Positions 11,376 through 22,059 of a stretch of DNA of 64,000 nucleotides are shown one piece after another. Each line of letters opens with the position of its first letter. Position 1 is the stretch's first letter. The notes under the pieces were generated by a model that ran no database searches, had not been told where the DNA came from, and saw nothing but the letters and a program-made list of their open reading frames with translations. Position numbers and translations under genes: made by a program. This DNA comes from Codonopsis lanceolata (taxonomy: Eukaryota; Streptophyta; Magnoliopsida; Asterales; Campanulaceae). Location: positions 42,134,925-42,198,924 of the forward strand of contig CM028378.1 of assembly GCA_013146195.2 (NCBI GenBank). The letters run 5' to 3'.

Positions 11376-11451
11376 TTGAAGAAGAAGAAGTTTTTAGAGA
11401 GAGAAAGGATTTTAGTGAGAGAAAGATAAGTAAGAAGTGAAGTGAGTGTGT

Positions 11452-11459
11452 TTTAAATA
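11452..11459 (-). promoter_or_regulatory. TATA box of a putative internal promoter
   Basis: The minus strand reads TATTTAAA followed by ACACACTCACTTCACTTC and a CT-rich leader (CTTTCTCTCAC, TTTCTCTCTC). The TATA box, a CA-containing start region about 25-35 bp downstream and a pyrimidine-rich leader form a standard plant core promoter. The same TATTTAAA is kept in copy B at 32128-32135. Confidence 0.5.
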
Positions 11460-11460
11460 G

Positions 11461-12190
11461 AAAACAGATAGGTACGGACGCTTATAAGAGATAGTGGGTT
11501 TTAAAAGTAAAGATATGGAGTGTAGTGATAAAGTACACAGAATTTTGGTTTTTGTGATAAAAATAGCAATTTATGACAGAGAGTTATTATCACAATGATG
11601 AGCCGTTTTTGTGAAAACACGTCATTTCAACCGCCAGAGTTGGTGGGATAGTGGAAAGGTCATTTTGGCTTTTCAAGAAAGCTTCGCGAGTTCCAAGGAA
11701 AAATAAATGGCGGGAAATAAATGAAGAATTTTCAATAAATTATAGATTAAGTCTTAGCTGAGATACGATCAGCTTTGACTTAAGGCTCCAGAGACTACAG
11801 ACGGATCGTTAATCACTGTTATCGGTGAGAAATATAGATATGTCAGCTGAACAATTGTCAACTAATAAGTGTCAGCTGTGAACGTATGTCAGCTACTGGC
11901 TGACATTGTTTTATAGTATGGTTCCAACCAGGAATGAAGAAAATTTTGACAGCTGAAGGTTGTCAGCTGTGAAGTTTTGTTGCTTAAGAGCTTCATGTGT
12001 CAGCTACTGGCTGACAAGACTTTTGCTAAGCTTACTGGCTGACCATATATTATCAGTTGAAATAATTTGTCAGCTAGATAAATATTGACTGACAGACTGA
12101 AGTATACCCTGCAAAGATTAGACAAACCAAAGATATCTTTCTATGACATAATAAGCATTCCTAATTCTCCTCTTAAGAATTCAAATCTGT
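11461..12190 (-). repeat. pol-to-extra-ORF spacer rich in GTCAGCTG motifs
   Basis: The non-coding spacer holds many copies of GTCAGCTG, GGCTGAC and CAGCTACTGGCTGACA between 11840 and 12110, the same motif that forms palindromes in the LTR. Clustered repeats outside the coding region are typical of Sireviruses. In copy B almost all these CAG/CTG motifs are altered. Confidence 0.6.
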
Positions 12191-12728
12191 CAGATTTTGG
12201 CTCTTTTGTAAATATCTCATAAAATTGAAATTCGGTAGGAACATATTCTAGCTGAACATTGCCTTTTTCAACATGATCTTTCAAAAATGATATCGATGTC
12301 TATGTGTTTGGTTTTAGAATGCATGACAGATTTTTAGAAACCGATATAGCGTAAGTATTATCACAATAAATAGGACAGGTTCCATAGGCATTTCATAATC
12401 TAATAGTTTTGTTTCATCCAAAGAATCGAGAACAACACTTCCAAAGAAGAATATATTCGACTTAGTTGAAGTAGAGCGAAGCTTGCTTTTTGCATGCCCA
12501 TGATATCAGTCTGTTTCCAAGGAACTGACATGTTCCACTGGTACTTTTTCTGTTAACTCTGCAAGCTGCAAGGTCAGCATCTGAATATCCAATCAAATTA
12601 AAAGAAGAGTCTCTGGGATACCAAATGCCAAATTTTTCAGTATCAATCAAATATCTAATGATTCTTTTTGCTGCAATCATATGAGATTCCTTAGGATTAG
12701 CTTGAAAACGAGCACATATACACAACAA
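12190..12728 (-). CDS. copia RNase H (element A)
   Basis: The readable frame (12728-12462) gives CARFQANPKESHMIAAKRII, YLIDTEKFGIWYP, LIGYSDADLAACRVNRKST and LISWACKKQ, the RNase H core with its first catalytic aspartates in SDAD. The remaining C-terminal part down to about 12190 is broken by indels. In copy B the same part (32846-33103) is open and reads YCDNTSAISVSKNPVMHSKT and GDIFTKAL. It degrades the RNA strand of the hybrid during reverse transcription. Confidence 0.8.
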
Positions 12729-13629
12729 ACATGATATATGGTCTGCTAGCAGTTAAATAAAGTAGAGATCCAACTATACCTCTGTATTCAGTTGTATTAA
12801 CTGGCTTACCCTTTTCATCTGCGACTAGGTGACATTCAACTCCCATTGGAGTGTTTGCTGAATTTGCTTCTTGAAGATTGTATTTCTTGATCAGCTCTCT
12901 TGTGTATTTAGATTGATGGATAAAAATTCCTTCCTCAGTTTGCTTAATTTGCAAACCTAAGAAGTAAGTTAGTTCTCCCATCATACTCATTTCAAATTTT
13001 CCTTTCATAAGATGCTCAAATCTCTTGCACAAAATTTCATTAGTAGATCCAAAAATAATATCATCAACATAAATTTGAACTAGTAAAATATTACCTTTGT
13101 GCTTCAAAGAGAAAAGAGTAGTATCGATTTTACCTCTTTGAAATCCTTTTTCCATAAGGAATTTGGATAGGGTTTCATACCATGCTCTTGGGGCTTGCTT
13201 AAGACCATAAAGAGCCTTTCTTAACTTGTAAACATGGTCCTTCTTTTTATGATCAATGAAACCAGGAGGTTGCTCAACAAATACTTGTTCTTGTAGGTCT
13301 CCATTCAAAAATGCACTTTTTACATCCATTTGATATACCTTGAAGTCCTTGAAGGTTGCATAAGCAAGAAATAATCTGATGGCTTCAAGTCTTGCCACAG
13401 GAGCAAAAGTTTGATCATAGTCAATGCCCTCCTCCTGTCTATATCCTTGGGCTACTAATCTTGCTTTATTTCTTGTAACATTTCCATCTTCATCCAACTT
13501 GTTTCTGAACACCCATTTAGTTCCAATGACTTGTTGATCTGAGGGTCTAGGCACAAGTTCCCAAACTTTACATCTTTCAAACTGATTCAGCTCTTCTTGC
13601 ATGGCCTCAATCCACTGAGGGTCTTCCAA
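12697..13629 (-). CDS. copia reverse transcriptase (element A)
   Basis: A 310-residue frame covers the copia RT domain: TKWVFRNKLDEDG (residues 37-49), KARLVAQGYRQEEGIDY, TFAPVARLEAIR, QMDVKSAFLNGDL (100-112) with a catalytic Asp, ALYGLKQAPRAWY, and the catalytic YVDD at 187-190. The catalytic centre looks intact. The frame is still open on both sides of the domain and joins RNase H through a frameshift near 12710. It copies element RNA into cDNA inside virus-like particles. The copy at 33496-34185 is nearly identical. Confidence 0.92.
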   Translation of the reverse strand: MEDPQWIEAMQEELNQFERCKVWELVPRPSDQQVIGTKWVFRNKLDEDGNVTRNKARLVAQGYRQEEGIDYDQTFAPVARLEAIRLFLAYATFKDFKVYQMDVKSAFLNGDLQEQVFVEQPPGFIDHKKKDHVYKLRKALYGLKQAPRAWYETLSKFLMEKGFQRGKIDTTLFSLKHKGNILLVQIYVDDIIFGSTNEILCKRFEHLMKGKFEMSMMGELTYFLGLQIKQTEEGIFIHQSKYTRELIKKYNLQEANSANTPMGVECHLVADEKGKPVNTTEYRGIVGSLLYLTASRPYIMFVVYMCSFSS

Positions 13630-13798
13630 GGCTTCATCAATCTTTTTGGGTTCAATGGAAGAGACAAAGGCATGTGAATCAAGAGTTTCATTTCTGGAGC
13701 TACTTCTGGTTCTTAAGCCAGCAAAGGGATCTCCAATGATATTTGAAACTGGATGATGTCTAGCTTCCCTAATTTCTTTAGGAAGATCTGCAAGAGGT

Positions 13799-15148
13799 TC
13801 AGTTTGTAAAGGTGGAGATGGATGAATGTCGAATAGATTCGAACCGGTATGTCACCGGTGGCCGATCTATTGTGACAGAGTTAGGATTGTCAGCTGGCTG
13901 AAGATTGTTATCCTGCTGAAGTTCATTCTGAATATCTAGAGTTTCTTTAGGAGGGGTTGAAGATGAAGGATTATTTTGAATTGAACCAGTATTGTTTCCT
14001 GTCTCAAATATTTCAAAATTGTTAGTAACATCAGGAGTCTTAGAAGACTCAAATAAATTTGATTCATCAAAAGTAATATGCATAGATTCAACAATTACTT
14101 GAGTTTTTCTATTATAAACTCTATAAGCTCTACTATGCTTAGCATAACCAACAAAAATACCTTCATCAGCTTTTTCATCAAATTTACCTCTGTAATCACC
14201 ACCATTGTAGTGAATGAAGCATTTGCACCCAAAGATTTTAAAGAAAGCAATGTTAGGGGTTCTACCTCTCCATATTTCATAAGGAGTCTTACCATGAAAC
14301 TTGTTTATGAGAGATCTATTTTGTGTAAAACATGTTGTGTTGACAGCTTCTGCCCAAAAATATTTTGGCAATTTTGCTTCTGCTATCATTGTTTTACCTG
14401 CTTCAATCAGAGTCCTGTTCTTCCTTTCAGCTATACCATTTTGTTGAGGTGTTCTAACTGCTGAGAAGTTATGATCAATTCCATGATCATCACAGTATGT
14501 GTCCATTCCAAGATTCTTGAATTCTGTACCATTGTCAGATCTAACACTTATAATTTCACATTCCTTTTGAGTTTGAAGATTTCTGAATAGGGAAGTGAGA
14601 ATGCTATAAGTTTCATCCTTGGATTGCATCATTTCAACCCATGTGTACCTGGAATAATCATCTACAACAACCAAAGTATACATGTTTCCTCCTAGGCTTG
14701 CAGTTGTAACAGGACCAAATAAATCCATATGTAGAAGTTCAAGAATTCTTTTGGTTGAAAGACATGGTTTTGGTTTGAAAGAGGTTTTTGTTATTTTTCC
14801 TAAAATACAAGCATCACATTTTTTGTCAGTAGGAAAATTTATGGATGGCAGACCTTTTACCAAATCTCCTTTTGAAAGTTTTGAAAGATACTTAAAGTTC
14901 AAGTGTGAAAGTCTTTTGTGCCAAAGCCATGAATTTTTTGAAATATTATTTGCTACCAAACAAATTTGAGTACTGTTATTTAAAGAAAGTAAGTCAATAG
15001 CAAAAACATTCCTTTTTCTTGAACCAGTGAGCAAAATTTCATTAGTGATGCTATTTTTGATAAAACAATGTGTGGAGGAGAAAGAGCAGCTCATACCTTT
15101 ATCACAGAATTGTGATATACTTAGAAGATTGTGTTTCAAACCTTGCAC
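13799..15148 (-). CDS. copia GAG-pre-integrase and integrase (element A)
   Basis: A 449-residue frame. The zinc-binding HHCC is His77, His82, Cys111 and Cys114 (WHKRLSHLNF, CDAC). The catalytic triad is Asp142 (HMDLFGP), Asp205 (RSDNGTEF) and Glu241 (NGIAERKNR), with exactly 35 residues between the last two, a DD35E integrase. KIFGCKCFIHY and GIFVGYAKHSRAYRVYN at about 310-350 are typical of the copia integrase C-terminus. Key residues are all present. It inserts element cDNA into the chromosome. It is separated from the RT frame by a frameshift around 13630-13800. Confidence 0.92.
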   Translation of the reverse strand: MQGLKHNLLSISQFCDKGMSCSFSSTHCFIKNSITNEILLTGSRKRNVFAIDLLSLNNSTQICLVANNISKNSWLWHKRLSHLNFKYLSKLSKGDLVKGLPSINFPTDKKCDACILGKITKTSFKPKPCLSTKRILELLHMDLFGPVTTASLGGNMYTLVVVDDYSRYTWVEMMQSKDETYSILTSLFRNLQTQKECEIISVRSDNGTEFKNLGMDTYCDDHGIDHNFSAVRTPQQNGIAERKNRTLIEAGKTMIAEAKLPKYFWAEAVNTTCFTQNRSLINKFHGKTPYEIWRGRTPNIAFFKIFGCKCFIHYNGGDYRGKFDEKADEGIFVGYAKHSRAYRVYNRKTQVIVESMHITFDESNLFESSKTPDVTNNFEIFETGNNTGSIQNNPSSSTPPKETLDIQNELQQDNNLQPADNPNSVTIDRPPVTYRFESIRHSSISTFTN

Positions 15149-15161
15149 TAAAGAGACATTT

Positions 15162-15344
15162 TCAATTATTATAGATCCTCTGATAATGGATCCATAGCCA
15201 ATAGTTTTTCCTTTTGAGTTGTCTCCAAAAATAACCAGAAGGTCCTTTTCTTTGCGATAATGTTAGTAAGGAGTTCGGTGATCGATCATGTGTGGAGCAT
15301 CCACTGTCTAATATCCATATGTCAGTTGATTGATCATCTGCCAT
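15162..15344 (-). CDS. copia aspartic protease fragment (element A)
   Basis: DIWILDSGCSTHD contains the DSG catalytic triplet of copia retropepsins. The downstream flap region (YFWRQLKRKNYWLWIH) is frame-shifted compared with copy B, which reads GDNSKGKTIGYGSIIGGSI at the same place. It normally cuts the gag-pol polyprotein. Confidence 0.75.
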   Translation of the reverse strand: MADDQSTDIWILDSGCSTHDRSPNSLLTLSQRKGPSGYFWRQLKRKNYWLWIHYQRIYNN

Positions 15345-15663
15345 TAAGCATACCTGAAATATGAATATTTAAATCATGGTACCCTTTATACTTTTGGGTC
15401 CAAAGGGTTAGTTTTCTTAGGTATCCAAACTTGCCTGAAATTAGGCTTCTTAGTTCTGTCAGTAGGTTTAAATCTATATAAGCATTCATGTGACTGATGA
15501 CCAAAAGTAGAGCAAATATTACACTTGTGATAACCAGGTTTATCAGTCATTTGAGGTGAATTCTTTGATTCCTTATGGCACAGCTTAGAGGTCTTGGCAG
15601 CAACAAAATTTATAGGCTTGAACTTGTCGGTTGCCTTTCTTACGAATCCTCCTCTTTTGTCGG

Positions 15664-16440
15664 CTAGTCGACATTTGTCGGACCGATTTGATTTGGAGGT
15701 TTGTGACTAGAAGACTGACAACTGTCATTGTTCAGCCTATCCTTTTTGTTAATGTACCTCTTGTGCTGATTCATGTTTCTTGGATAAGTGAATGGCACAG
15801 CATTATAAGCTGATCCCTTGTTCTTTTTCAGAAGAATCTTAGGTTCACCTTTTGACTGTCTGATCTCACAGTCATCATCATCCTTTAAGTATCCAAGACC
15901 ATGTTGGTCTTCATGACTTTTCTGTTGACTGATGATTGTTTCTACAGCAGCTTTTGACTTTGAGTAAGTATCAACAACATTGGTCAGTCGAAGATTTCTT
16001 TCCACAAGGTCAGCAATTTGGGCATCTGAGATTTTTGCTTGAATTTCATGTTTTTCATTGAGACTTTTAAGTTGCAGCAATTCTTTTTGCTGAACTTTGT
16101 AAAGCTCATTGATCTTTTGAAGCTCACAGTTTTCTTCAGAAATTCTTTTAAAATCACCAGATAAAGAAACATGGATTCTTTTAAGTGTTTCAAACTTGGA
16201 ATACATTTCTTGCATTTGTTCCAGTAAATCATCAACACTTGAGTCAGTAATCTTCTCCTCCTGCCTTTTTGAATCATGACTTACTTTAGCAGTCCTTGGA
16301 GAAGTTGACTTAGCTTTCCTTTCTGGCTGACTTATGATTCCTTGTCCATAAAATCCATTTCCTATTTTCTTAACCACAAACTGATCAGGTTTGATGACCT
16401 TGGTCAGTTTGGAGTTTGTAATAGGTGAGCTTGACATCTC
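15664..16440 (-). CDS. gag C-terminal coiled-coil region (element A)
   Basis: A 257-residue frame (MSSSPITNSKLTKVIK onward) with a long heptad-like segment at about residues 65-170 (LLEQMQEMYSKFETLKRI, INELYKVQQKELLQLKSL, AQIADLVERNLRLTNVVD). A large gag with a coiled coil after the zinc knuckle is characteristic of Sireviruses. The part linking it to the zinc knuckle (16440-16600) has lost its frame at CAG/CTG alterations. The bases near 16541-16565 read TCGGCGATTC where copy B keeps TCAGCAGATTC. Confidence 0.75.
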   Translation of the reverse strand, partial: EMSSSPITNSKLTKVIKPDQFVVKKIGNGFYGQGIISQPERKAKSTSPRTAKVSHDSKRQEEKITDSSVDDLLEQMQEMYSKFETLKRIHVSLSGDFKRISEENCELQKINELYKVQQKELLQLKSLNEKHEIQAKISDAQIADLVERNLRLTNVVDTYSKSKAAVETIISQQKSHEDQHGLGYLKDDDDCEIRQSKGEPKILLKKNKGSAYNAVPFTYPRNMNQHKRYINKKDRLNNDSCQSSSHKPPNQIGPTNVD

Positions 16441-16596
16441 ATTTTCATGCCCTTTTGAATATTTTGGACTTGGAAACTCATTATCTGAATCATATATAGC
16501 TGATTCTGCAACAAGACACAGATTTGCTTCTTGCTCAAAATCGGCGATTCATCTTGACTGTTTCAATCCAAGTTGCAAGATTTTGATCTTCAGCAA

Positions 16597-17705
16597 CTAA
16601 GCCCTTTTGTTTTTCAAAATTTCTGGGAGCTCTTTTGTAATACTCATTTTTTGTAAAAGGACAATTTGAAGCAAAATGACCAGGCTTTCTACAGTTAAAG
16701 CACAACAATTTTTCTTTCTCAACCTTGTCTTCATTTGTTTTGAAGTAAGGCTTTTGAAAGTTTGAAGTAGATGGTTTTTGGAAGCTTGATGAAAGTTTTT
16801 GAGGATTTGATGAAGACTTTTGAAAGTTTGCTGAAGGTTTTTGAAAGTTCTTTTTAAAAGATTTATATTTTCTAAATTGTCTAGCAAAAGCAGCAAATTC
16901 ATCTTCATCAAAGTCATCATCTGACAGAGATGTAGAAGTTTTTGAAGTTTCTTCTTCAGCTTGAAGAGATATACCTTTAAAATTTTCTCAATTTCTTGAG
17001 TTTTGAGAACTTCTTTTTCATAGATTTTCAGACTTGCAACAAGACTACGTATGTGAGTTTTGTTCAAGTCTCTAGCTTCCTTAATGGCAGTGACCTTAAC
17101 ATGCCATCTACTACCCAAGCTACTAAGAAAACGCATATTCAAATCCTTCATACTATAAACTTTACCAAGAGAAGAACATCTATTACTTACCTCGAAATGC
17201 ATCGTAGGCATTCTTTAAAGATTCTTTTGGATCCTTCTTGAAGGCATCAAACTCTTGTATGCAATCATAAAGTTTGTTGTCCTTGGTGTTTTGATCTCCT
17301 TCTACATATTCAACAAGAGCATCCCAAATTTCCTTGGCAGTTACACAGTCATATATCTGCTTGTAGTTTTCATCAGTACAACACTTGACGGGATATGTCG
17401 GCTCTGGCATCCAATCCATCAGTAATTTTGTCTTCCTCGGTCCATTCTGATTGAGGTTTGAGGACATATTCTTCTTCTACAGGAGCAAGAGGGTTTATGG
17501 TATCATCATCTGCAGTGGAAGATTTACCAACTTTAGTATTGATTTTCATAGGCTGCATAGGACCACCTCTTACACATTCCATCAATCGTTTATCTATGTT
17601 GTTCATATATCTTGTAATTCTTTCCTTCCAAATATCAAAGTGATCTTCATCAAAAATGGGTACTTGAGTGACATTGTTTGATTGAAAAGCTTTTAGAGTT
17701 GCCAT
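16597..17705 (-). CDS. gag N-terminal region with zinc knuckle (element A)
   Basis: It starts MATLKAFQSNNVTQVP at 17705 and follows the intact 370-residue frame of copy B. It is broken by indels near 17390 (CATCAGTACAACACTT against CATCAGGTACAGCACTT), 17200 and 16985. The retroviral-type zinc knuckle is encoded near 16670-16710. It forms the capsid and nucleocapsid of the particle. Confidence 0.85.
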
Positions 17706-17753
17706 GATCGAGCTTTCAAGCTGTTAGGCTTGGAAAATAATTTTTCACAAAAG

Positions 17754-17771
17754 CAGTGCTCTGATACCAAT
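17754..17771 (-). other. primer-binding site of element A
   Basis: The plus strand carries GCTCTGATACCAA just below the LTR. Its complement TTGGTATCAGAGC matches the 3' end complement of plant initiator methionine tRNA, the usual primer of Ty1/copia elements. The same site in B is at 38407-38420. Confidence 0.85.
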
Positions 17772-18818
17772 TGTAAGTCCAGTTGGCAACAGTTAAGGCT
17801 AGAGGGGGGGTGAATAGCCTTTAAAAACTTCGAGGGTTGATTTGTAAACTTTTAACTTTGGCAGCGGAAAACTGGTTTTATCAGTCAGCTGAAAATTGGT
17901 CAGCTGGCTGACACTTTGAAAAAGCTTAAGCTGAAGAAAGTTGGTCAGCTAGCTGACACAACTGTTTTTCAAAAGAAGTTGTTTTTAATGTTGATCACTG
18001 AATATAGAGAAGAAACTGAAATACAAATTAACAAAACAATTAAGCAAACAATTGTTGTTAAGCCGACACTTAATTAGTTGAAGAACTTATTAAGTGTTGA
18101 GTCAGTTTGCAAGAATATAATAAGCGGCTGACAAATCAGTTGAAGTGGTTCACAGATAAACTGCTACGTCCACTACCAAGTTGGTCAGACTTGGATTTTT
18201 GAAGTGCACTAATTTTATTAAAAATCTATTTGATCTCTAATGGATCAGTGTACAACAAAAGACCGGTGTTTGTGGAGAATGATTGAGAAACAATCAAACT
18301 CGTGAGACAAACTGACTGATTTCTAAATATTAAGAAATGGATCACTCAGTGTTTGCCTAAACAATAACTAGAAAGAGATATTCGAAGAAGAGTATCTAGC
18401 TAATGTTTTTCTAAGAAGACAAAGTCACAGAGAAATTTCTTGAAGGTATATCGGCTTTTGGCTTCTGTAAAAATTGTTGTTCTTCAAGAATGCTTCCAGT
18501 GGGTATTTATAGATAGTCTTCAAAAGCAACCCGTTAGGAACACATTTTGAATTTGAAAATGTGTTTGGCAGATGCAAGATCTCAAAAGATCCTGTGAAAT
18601 ATTTTCTAGCATAATATCTACCAAAGACACAAAGTAGGAAAGTGTCAGTACAAGTATATGATCAATCAAATGAGGAAAGACAAACTGACACTAAACACGT
18701 TAAGGTCAGCTGAAATAAATAGCTGACAAAATAATTTGCGGCTGACCAAATATAATTTTAATTTCTTGGCTGACAATCAAGTGGAATGGTTTTAAGCAAA
18801 TCTAATTTATGCAAGATT

Positions 18819-18823
<5 letters not shown>
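17772..18823 (-). repeat. 5' LTR of element A
   Basis: 1052 bp, TGTAAGTCC...GATTCAACA on the plus strand. It is nearly identical to the LTRs at 3391 and 38421. It contains the two palindromic GTCAGC...GCTGAC motifs. It ends directly against a (TA)n tract, so its target site cannot be read, and the partner LTR is missing. Confidence 0.9.
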
Positions 18824-18855
<32 letters not shown>

Positions 18856-18880
18856 ACACACACACACACACACACATACA
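18824..18880. repeat. compound microsatellite (TA)n(CA)n
   Basis: About 28 bp of TA repeats followed by about 24 bp of CA repeats directly after the LTR of element A. Such tracts are prone to slippage and to assembly error, which matters because this is also an element boundary. Confidence 0.9.
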
Positions 18881-19516
18881 TACTACCCAAACAATGGAAT
18901 TGTTACGATTCTGAAACCAAATTTCATAGAATTTAAATATTTATTGAATATAAAATCTATGTATCAAATTGACTCTTTGTAGTCACCTTAATTTTGTACC
19001 TCTATCTTATAATGTCTTATATATAAAATGGTATTATAAATTAAAAATTGACTAAACGATGTTTTCAAAACTTTTCAAGGGACCAAAATGTCAAAAGATG
19101 CTTGGAAGGGCTCAAAAAGACAAAGGATAACAAAGAAGGGGTGAAAGTGCAACAAAAATAGCAGAGAAAATAAAATGCGGTGCGACGCCCAAAAATGGGT
19201 GTGCCGCGCCCATTTTCCCTACACGACGCCCTCTTCTGTTGTCTTGGCCGGCCTGCTTGATCCTTTGCGTACGTCCAAACTCAGCCATGAAACATGAGCG
19301 GTTGAACTACGACCACCTTAAGTCCCTCGCCTACGCACCGAGAGGTCCATGACTTCCTTACGATGGTTCCCCCCTTCAGCCTAGAAACACGCCACCGCAG
19401 CTGCCTATAAAAGGAGACTTTCCCCATTCACAAAAGGAGGACGAACAATTATCCTACCCTTACTACCGAATATCTCTCGAGAACATTCCACCCCCACTTT
19501 GTTGTCGAATTGTTGC

Positions 19517-19554
<38 letters not shown>

Positions 19555-20640
19555 CCAACCCACAACACAAAACGCAACAACCATACACATAGTACACACA
19601 CAACACACAACAACAAACAAAAAAAAACTTCTCTTCTCGGGAAGACATGGGGAGCGCACGGAGATCACCTAAGCCAAGAAGTACTGGGTATAGATTATCA
19701 CACTCCAAGAGGTAAGGAATTTCTAGTATTCTGTCCCCGTAGCTATTTCTTCTAGTCTGTAAATAAATTTAATATATACATTGTAGATATTAGATGTTAG
19801 AATAGGAGGCCCGTGTAAGTGGCGATTCCTTAGCAAGCCAACAAACCAATTGGCCCATCTCCTTGGTGACTTGGTGCACAGGTTACCTCTTTCCTTGTTA
19901 AATCCCAATCCCATAAATTACTCCATGATTGACTATTGACCCACGTATATTTACTCCCTCAATTGTTCGCATCTATTCATTGCAAAAAAGAGAGAAGCAG
20001 CAGCCGCACCCCTGTTTCCCTTTCTTTTCTATTCTGTGACCGAAGGTGTTCTTAGAGTGATCCTCCGGTGAGCATTCTTCTTCGTCCTATATAGTGAGCA
20101 TTGAGTATTGGGTGGGTTTCGGTTTGGGGTTGGTGAGTTCCCTTCTCCGGTTATCTCCTTCTCTGTGGTGCCAGAGATAGTTGGTCGGACTGATTGCCTT
20201 TGGGTTCTATCTTGGTGAATATTTGTTTGGTTTACAATGGGCTCTTTGGTGGACAGTTGGTCGGTGAAAGGAATCTGAGCCGAAGAGCTTGTAGCCTACG
20301 CCTTTGTGGTCAATGATGACGAGTCATGCTTGGGTCACGGCGTAATTGCGAAGCTCTTCGTTCCTCTGTGTTTTTTATTCTTCTTGTAGCCCTATTTGTT
20401 TATTGTCTAACTTTGGTTTTGCAGAAGCTTGCAACAGTGGTGGGTTTGTCTGAAGCTTACAGGAGAAACTAATGTCTTATGACATTTAGTTTTTTACTTA
20501 TTTACACTTTGTCACCAAATGTTTAGATAATCTGCATTAATAAGTTAGTAAATAGGTGATTGTTTTTTTTATTAATTCAAAAGCCCCGTTTCTCTACGGG
20601 TTCGTTCCGGGCAGTGTGATATAAATTCACAACATTACAT
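18881..20640 (+). other. possible relic LTR or promoter region, no ORF
   Basis: No protein-coding gene. TATAAAAGG at 19406-19414 is followed by a pyrimidine-rich (CT)n tract (19522-19552) and an A/C-rich leader, a typical plant core promoter of a gene or of a gypsy-type LTR. The 20000-20470 segment looks like leader and intron sequence (TTTTGCAG near 20422). At 20586 a small hairpin (CCCGT TTCTCT ACGGG) occurs. I could not find partners or termini that would define an element. Confidence 0.3.
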
Positions 20641-22059
20641 ATTACTATCGTCTGTATATATATATATATTGTTAAAGTTCATTCTCTTTCTCTGTTATAT
20701 TTTTTGCCTACGTAAATGAGTTATTATGTTTAGTTTTTTTTAGTATGGATTTTGCTTATAAATATAGTATATAAAGTATTTATTATCATCTTGTTGTCTC
20801 ATTTTGTTATTATTTCATTTTCTTTTGTTTCGTTGAATATAATAAAAATCTTTTTTTATTTCCTCTTGTATATGCACAAAATATTTTCTAGACTAAATAT
20901 ATAAGAAATAGAATAAACATATTACCAAACTCATTTTGAGATCAAAAGGACGAGTTAAGTGTCTAACCTCATCCCAATCTTGTAACTTAGCCCCGAACTC
21001 ATATTTTTTGTTTTCCTCCGCTTACCCTTAAATGGAGGGCGACTGCATATATCTTTTAGAATCTACAACAAGGTCGAGTGTATTGCACGCGCTTAAATTT
21101 TTAAAATCACTCACGTAGCGAGGCCGGGTTCGAACACTCTTCAACATTATCACTTTGTGAGAATGTGAAATAAATCATTTTGAAGTACAATTAGTTCAAG
21201 GTCCTCGCCATCGACTCTAATTGTGTTTTCCTAGAGTCGCTACTACATTATGTGATTCTAATTAAGGCCAATGTAAGTAAGTCTATTCTAATTGAGTTTT
21301 GGGGTCAAGTTGTGAGACGGATGGTGTTAGGCACTCTGCCTTATCCCATCTACGATGACCGGCCTGCTGGTGATCTAAGGTGATTCTAAAGGTGCATGCA
21401 AGTCCTATGCTAAATCCAACACCTAGTAGTCAAAAGAGATCATTAATTTGGGCTTAAATGGTGAGGCTTTCTAATCCTATTGGTGTCAAAACTAGAGTCG
21501 CCAAACGGACCAATGGATGGACCAACGACTGCCTAAAAAGAAATTTAAATTTTTTTTGTTAAAGAGGAGGTTCCAATTTGTATGTATGTTAATATGTAGG
21601 TTAGAACTTAGAACACGTGCATGGGAAATCAATATCTTTACCCATCCAATTCAAAGTTCTTTACTAATCACTAAAGGCCTAATCTCACAGAGCGTCAAAA
21701 GCTTGGTCGGTCGGCCGCATCAAGCTACTCGACCCAATGTTCGAATCACGCCGGGCCAACCTAGAATTTCATAGGGCGCAAAAACTAGATCCCAAGTCCG
21801 CTCAAAACAGAGCCAACTAGGCTAGCTCATGGGTCTACCCATTGACCGACTATTTTTACTTATTTTTTGGCCCATCTCAAAGCCCACCAAGCTAAAAAAA
21901 AAAGCAAAAAATTGCGAGTCAATTTACTTTTCAAAGTTTATAATCGCTACAGCCTTGTTTTTATTTTTCAAACAGTCAAACGACACTTTTTAGGTCAAAG
22001 ACTACGATGCTCTTGATGAGCATGAGTATAGAAATGAGTCGCGTGCATTGACTAATTTA
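20641..22059. other. gene-free AT-rich stretch
   Basis: Only short ORFs. A (TA)n tract lies near 20656, and two GTTCGAA-type motifs at about 21129 and 21750 lack a matching tRNA A box. Nothing is supportable as a gene. Confidence 0.4.

Larger units (their letters stand above)
7737..18823 (-). mobile_element. Sirevirus-like Ty1/copia element A, lower LTR missing
   Basis: Minus-strand order from high to low coordinates: LTR (17772-18823), primer-binding site complementary to initiator-Met tRNA, gag, protease, integrase, RT, RNase H, a long spacer, a large extra ORF in the envelope position, and the 3' non-coding end. Integrase before RT makes it Ty1/copia. A large gag with coiled coil, an iMet primer site and an extra ORF after pol are features described for Sireviruses (SIRE1, Opie/Prem-2 type). 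The polypurine tract and 3' LTR expected near 7737 are absent, replaced by a truncated gypsy-like LTR. Frameshifts occur throughout. Confidence 0.88.

Noticed and set aside
14078..14464. plus-strand open frames inside the integrase of A and B (also near 34736-35116 and 37606-37866)
   Set aside because: They are antisense shadows of well-supported minus-strand pol and gag frames and have no domain of their own.
19510..19755. short ORF with Leu-Ser repeats
   Set aside because: It is translation of a (CT)n microsatellite.
21115..21760. tRNA genes at GTTCGAA motifs
   Set aside because: No A box at the right distance and no cloverleaf can be drawn.
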